Shown here piece after piece: positions 36,001 to 37,907 of a stretch of DNA of 37,907 bases. Each line of letters starts with the position of its first letter. Position 1 is the first letter of the stretch. This DNA comes from Asticcacaulis sp. AC402 (lineage in GTDB: Bacteria; Pseudomonadota; Alphaproteobacteria; Caulobacterales; Caulobacteraceae): contig NZ_AWGC01000041.1 in the NCBI RefSeq assembly GCF_000495835.1, forward strand, positions 1 to 37,907. Reading direction: 5' to 3'. Both the position numbers and the translations under genes were made by a program. The notes below the pieces were generated by a model. The model searched no databases. It saw nothing but the letters and a program-made list of their open reading frames with translations, and was not told the DNA's origin.

Positions 36001-36677
36001 ACGCCATAGCCCGCCCCATCCTGACCATAGCTGATCCAGGTGATGACAAAGCCACCGCCATTCAGCAAAGAAATCTGGGTGCTGTCCTGCTGATTTGTTG
36101 TCGTGGTGTTGACGCGCGTGGCGGCGCCGACCGGATTGCCGTTGGCGTCGAAACGCTGAAAATAGACGTCGTAGGGGCCGTCGCCGCCCCCTACGCTCTG
36201 GTCCCAACCAACGATAAAGCCCCCGCCTGGCAGGCCGACAATGGATGAAGCATCGCTGTCACTGGTCGCCGGCTGACCGGTATTGACGGTGATCTGGCTG
36301 CCAAGCTTGACGCCCGCGCCGTCATAGCGCTGAACGAAGACATCATTGCCCTGGCCGTCAGCGCCGTTGAGCAGCGTCCAGGTAACGGCGAACCCGCCGC
36401 CGCTCAGCGCCGTCACACCAGGTATGATATTGTGACCCGCCTGAGTGCTGACTAGCTGTTCGGTACCAACCTTGGCGCCGTTGGCATCGAAACGCTGCAG
36501 GTAGATCTTGCCGCCGGTTTCGTTACCGGCATTGTTGTCGTCGTCGCTGAACCACACAATGACATAGCCGCCATCTTCGGTGGCGGCGATGTTTTCGCCC
36601 TTGTAGGAACTGTACTGGTCGTTCGTCGTCGTGGTATTGACGATAACCTCGGCGCCGGGGGTGTAGGTGTCTGCCAT
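33027..36677 (-). CDS. RTX secreted protein with seven N-terminal repeats, possible beta-propeller, 1216 aa
   Basis: Residues 1-400 hold seven repeats of 54-58 residues, with the pattern GGGFxVxW... and VY(F/M)QR(F/Y)DAxG. The tryptophans fall at about 42, 100, 158, 214, 269, 323 and 378; the QR(F/Y) element is lost in the seventh. Residues about 405-590 are RTX nonapeptides. The rest is composite modules (YYVDNVADNVVEQHGQGTDT, then LNGRAAENLTLTG) up to the common tail ending ADVLAHMVW. There is no signal peptide, as expected for a type I substrate. Seven blades suggest a propeller that could bind sugars or surfaces; this is inferred. ATG 36677 has AGGAGA seven bases upstream. Confidence 0.88.
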   Translation of the reverse strand: MADTYTPGAEVIVNTTTTNDQYSSYKGENIAATEDGGYVIVWFSDDDNNAGNETGGKIYLQRFDANGAKVGTEQLVSTQAGHNIIPGVTALSGGGFAVTWTLLNGADGQGNDVFVQRYDGAGVKLGSQITVNTGQPATSDSDASSIVGLPGGGFIVGWDQSVGGGDGPYDVYFQRFDANGNPVGAATRVNTTTTNQQDSTQISLLNGGGFVITWISYGQDGAGYGVYMQRYDANGVAQGAETLVNTTTVFDQANANVATLTGGDYIVSWTTWRADNTVDTLMQRFTAAGVKVGNETLVNTYTTLGQRNPDILALNDGGYIIAWHSNGQDGSQWGSYFQRYDSGGAKVGGETRINVTTAGNQIEPVMALLEDGNIAITWQSYGQDGSGNSMVNRVYYLDQAITDAASANGNLAGGMGSDTINGLDGNDMLFGGEGPGRDQLNGGAGDDTLTIWGGDGADGGAGDDVIQVTRLTGEGVIGLTGGAGFDIMDATLANGGPGWIFVNFTSVEEYRGSAFNDYLDASNVTNSGLLFAGGGGNDTFKGGTQNDILTGGIGDDSLEGGNGNDSILAGDGNDLLVGGVGTDTLSGGAGDDTYGVDSAGDVVTEAAAGGIDNVMSQISYTLGANLEKLVLAGVGNNGTGNALNNQITGNTGANLIDGLAGADTLVGGAGNDTYGVDNAGDVITELAGGGVDLINSSVTVTAAAEVDNVTLTGNGNINATGNALGNSLTGNGGNNVLDGGAGIDTLKGGLGNDTYYVDNVADNVMEQHLEGTDTIIASVTYSLNGRAAENLTLTGAAALNATGNSLNNILIGNTGSNILDAGVGIDTMTGGLGDDTYYVDNVADNVVEQHGQGTDTVISSVTYTLNGRAAENLTLTGTAALNASGNSLANGLTGNSGANILDGGQGSDTMAGGLGDDLYVVDVLTDVVTELPGEGVDTVQTALTYTLGANLENLYLTGSAAINATGNALNNRLTGNAGTNTLTGGLGNDTYYVQSLSDTTVEAAGEGTDQVVISTLDWTLGANIENLTMIGIGHLNATGNALNNVMIGNGGINTLSGGLGDDIYYIQTVGDRVLENHGEGFDTVVSSITYSLFGRAIEILILSGSANLNATGNSLDNQITGNTGNNILEAGAGRDKFKGDLGADTFLFLTGSGVDFIRDFSASQNDSINVNAYTGGVANAGIVTQNGANVLITLGGGNVITVENAIQADVLAHMVW

Positions 36678-36957
36678 GGTCGTATCTCCTGCAATCTCAT
36701 AGACTAAAGCGCGGTCTGGCCGGATTTCGGCTCAAGCGGATTACAAATACTTTATGATCACGCGCACCCCGACTGCGCGAGGTGCCAAAAATTTCCGAAA
36801 CGTCGCACGCTGAGGCATTGGCGGCAAGGCGTTTTTCGTGCCCGTTGGACTCTGTAGAGTTAGAGCGCAATCCGATAAAGTGGACGCCACTTTTCGGAAA
36901 AATTGCGCGACAAAGCGAAAACCCAGAGCGGGGTTTTGCTTCTATCAAAACCCCGCT
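36678..36957. other. Region upstream of the 1216-aa RTX gene
   Basis: 280 bp without a gene. It contains the RTX ribosome site and presumably its promoter (no convincing -35/-10 seen) and most of a double-hairpin repeat. An open frame at 36697-36948 is only the translated repeat. Confidence 0.7.
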
Positions 36958-36961
36958 CTAG
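36862..36961 (+). repeat. Dispersed double-hairpin repeat, family A, copy 3
   Basis: It starts AGAGCGCAATCCGATAAAGT. Its second stem is AGAGCGGGGTTTTG at 36925-36938 with CAAAACCCCGCTCT at 36946-36959: 14 perfect pairs, but a different sequence from copies 1 and 2. The final CTAG is also the left junction of the insertion sequence. Confidence 0.85.
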
Positions 36962-37775
36962 GGATTGTGGGGATTCACAGATGAATCGAATTGTGATTCA
37001 TACTGTCTATGGACCGCAATATTCTGACTGATGCCCAGTGGGCGAAGATCGAGCCTCATTGTCTTGGTAAGTGAACTGATCCTGGACGTAGCGGCAGTGA
37101 CAATAGTTGTTTTGTGGAGGCTGTGCTTTGGGTTGCGCGTACAGGCAGTCCTTGGCGCGACCTCCCAGCGCACTACAGCAACTGGAGTACAGCGTTTCGC
37201 CGCTTCAGTGATTGGCGCAAAGCCGATGTTTTTATACGGATATTTGACGCCTGCTCGGATGATCCGGATATGGAATACACCATGGTCGATGCGACGATAG
37301 TCAAGGTCCACCGTCATGGCCAGGGCGCTAAATGGGGACTCAAAGCCAGGCCATAGGCCGCTCAAAGGGCGGCATGACCACCAAAATCCTCGCCTCGACA
37401 GATGCTCTTGGCAATCTGGTGCGGTTTGAACTGTTGCCGGGCCATCGGTTCGATACGGTAGGCGTCGAACCGCTTCTGACCGGTGTCAGTTTCGGAGCCT
37501 TGTTGGCCGACAAGGCTTTTGACTGCAATTCGATTATCGATGATCTCAATGAACGCGGGGCAAAGATCCTCATTTCCCAACATCCACGGCGTTCAAAGCC
37601 TATGAATATCGACAAGGAAATTTATAAATGGCGACACCTGATAGAGAACTTTTTCTGCAAACTCAAAGAGTTCAAACGCATCGCCATTAGGCAGACAAAA
37701 CCGACGACAGCTTCAAGGCCATGATCTACATCGCAGCCGAGTCATAAACTCAAAATGAATTCCCACAAACCCTAG
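36958..37775 (+). mobile_element. IS5-family-like insertion sequence, decayed
   Basis: The imperfect terminal inverted repeats are CTAGGGATTGTGGGGATTC on the left (from 36958) and CTAGGGTTTGTGGGAATTC on the right (reverse complement, ending 37775). CTAG at both ends may be the duplicated target or part of the repeats. The element is about 0.8 kb with one transposase gene, which is broken. The left junction falls exactly in the CTAG that ends a double-hairpin repeat. Confidence 0.75.
37009..37758 (+). pseudogene. IS5-family transposase, inactivated
   Basis: The reading starts MDRNILTDAQWAKIEPHC, then meets an in-frame TGA at 37072-37074, where the next element in this window has a Pro codon. 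The same frame continues through EAVLWVARTGSPWRDLPAHY and DPDMEYTMVDATIVKVHRHG. At about 37335-37345 one base is missing and the reading moves to the frame giving QSQAIGRSKGGMTTKILAS and IYKWRHLIENFFCKLKEFKR. Two more single-base losses near 37690 and 37738 are needed to recover DKTDDSFKAMIYIAA and the end VINSK. Four lesions mean the gene is dead. Family features are the DDE-type HRHGQGAK region and the WRHLIENFFCKLKEFKRIA end. Confidence 0.88.
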
Positions 37776-37907
37776 GGCCTGTTGAGATTCAGGATTCCCA
37801 AATCGTCTAGAAAATGATTCAAGCTCCCAAAGGAGCGCTTATGGATCGTTTGAGTATCACAGATGAGCAATGGCTGAAGATCGAGCCTCATTGTCTTGGC
37901 AAGCCGA
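37776..37907 (+). mobile_element. Second IS5-family insertion sequence, left end only
   Basis: Immediately after the first element comes GGGCCTGTTGAGATTCAGGA, a typical IS5/IS427-type left terminal repeat, followed by the start of a transposase. It is cut by the window edge. It seems to have inserted at the CTAG at the right end of the first element. Confidence 0.75.
37841..37907 (+). CDS. IS5-family transposase, N-terminal fragment (runs off the right edge)
   Basis: Begins MDRLSITDEQWLKIEPHC and continues LGKP to the edge. It is homologous to the start of the neighbouring transposase (identical KIEPHCLGK) but without the stop codon. The ATG has AAGGAG six bases upstream. Whether it is intact cannot be seen. 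Confidence 0.8.
   Translation, partial: MDRLSITDEQWLKIEPHCLGKP

Noticed and set aside
36697-36948. Small minus-strand open frame upstream of the 1216-aa RTX gene
   Set aside because: It is largely translated double-hairpin repeat; the same peptide-like string appears at the other repeat copies.
37332-37724. Separate transposase-like gene inside the first insertion sequence
   Set aside because: It is the middle part of one frameshifted transposase, not an independent gene.

Overview
The window looks like chromosomal DNA of a GC-rich alphaproteobacterium of the family Caulobacteraceae, possibly Asticcacaulis. That placement is an inference from recalled family resemblance (SapC, RodZ next to ispG, a Caulobacter-type LuxR protein, Zur, pentapeptide protein, CHAP amidase) and not from a database search. 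No rRNA, tRNA or CRISPR array was seen.

Layout. (1) Bases 1-9520 form a minus-strand cluster of secreted-protein genes. In transcription order they are an orphan LuxR-type regulator, a glycine-rich RTX protein (946 aa), a giant RTX protein (1503 aa) and a Calx-beta protein that runs off the left edge. (2) Bases 9824-30830 hold ordinary chromosomal genes: ispG and rodZ; a MaoC-like protein; SapC; a TonB-dependent receptor divergent from zur; a pentapeptide-repeat protein; an eRF1-like small protein; cspA with a promoter and long leader; a DUF2147 protein; a DUF1295/Cfa-type lipid operon; a CorA-type transporter; a CHAP amidase; a membrane acyltransferase; an AbgT transporter; a ChaN-like protein; a small unknown; and a long-chain acyl-CoA synthetase. 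(3) Bases 30846-36677 hold a second minus-strand pair of RTX proteins (672 and 1216 aa). (4) Bases 36862-37907 hold a repeat element, a decayed IS5-type insertion sequence and the start of a second insertion sequence abutting it.

The four RTX proteins are paralogues. All end in nearly the same C-terminal block, finishing in LAH(M/I)VW, which is the likely type I secretion signal. All contain a composite module of about 73, 82 or 91 residues, a length series that changes by one RTX nonapeptide. They differ at the N-terminus: nonapeptides throughout, a poly-glycine domain, almost no extra domain, or seven repeats that could form a beta-propeller. No ABC/MFP/OMP export genes lie in the window, so the exporter must be elsewhere.

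Two dispersed intergenic repeat families are present, each in three copies. One is a double-hairpin element whose second stem keeps perfect or near-perfect pairing while its sequence changes, which is evidence for selection on, or spread through, the folded form. The other is a modular element with two strong palindromes.

Likely functional links: ispG with rodZ (conserved neighbours); zur with the divergent receptor through two palindromic operators (zinc uptake); the DUF1295 protein with the Cfa-like methyltransferase (overlapping start and stop, fatty-acid modification); and the LuxR regulator with the downstream secreted proteins (inference).
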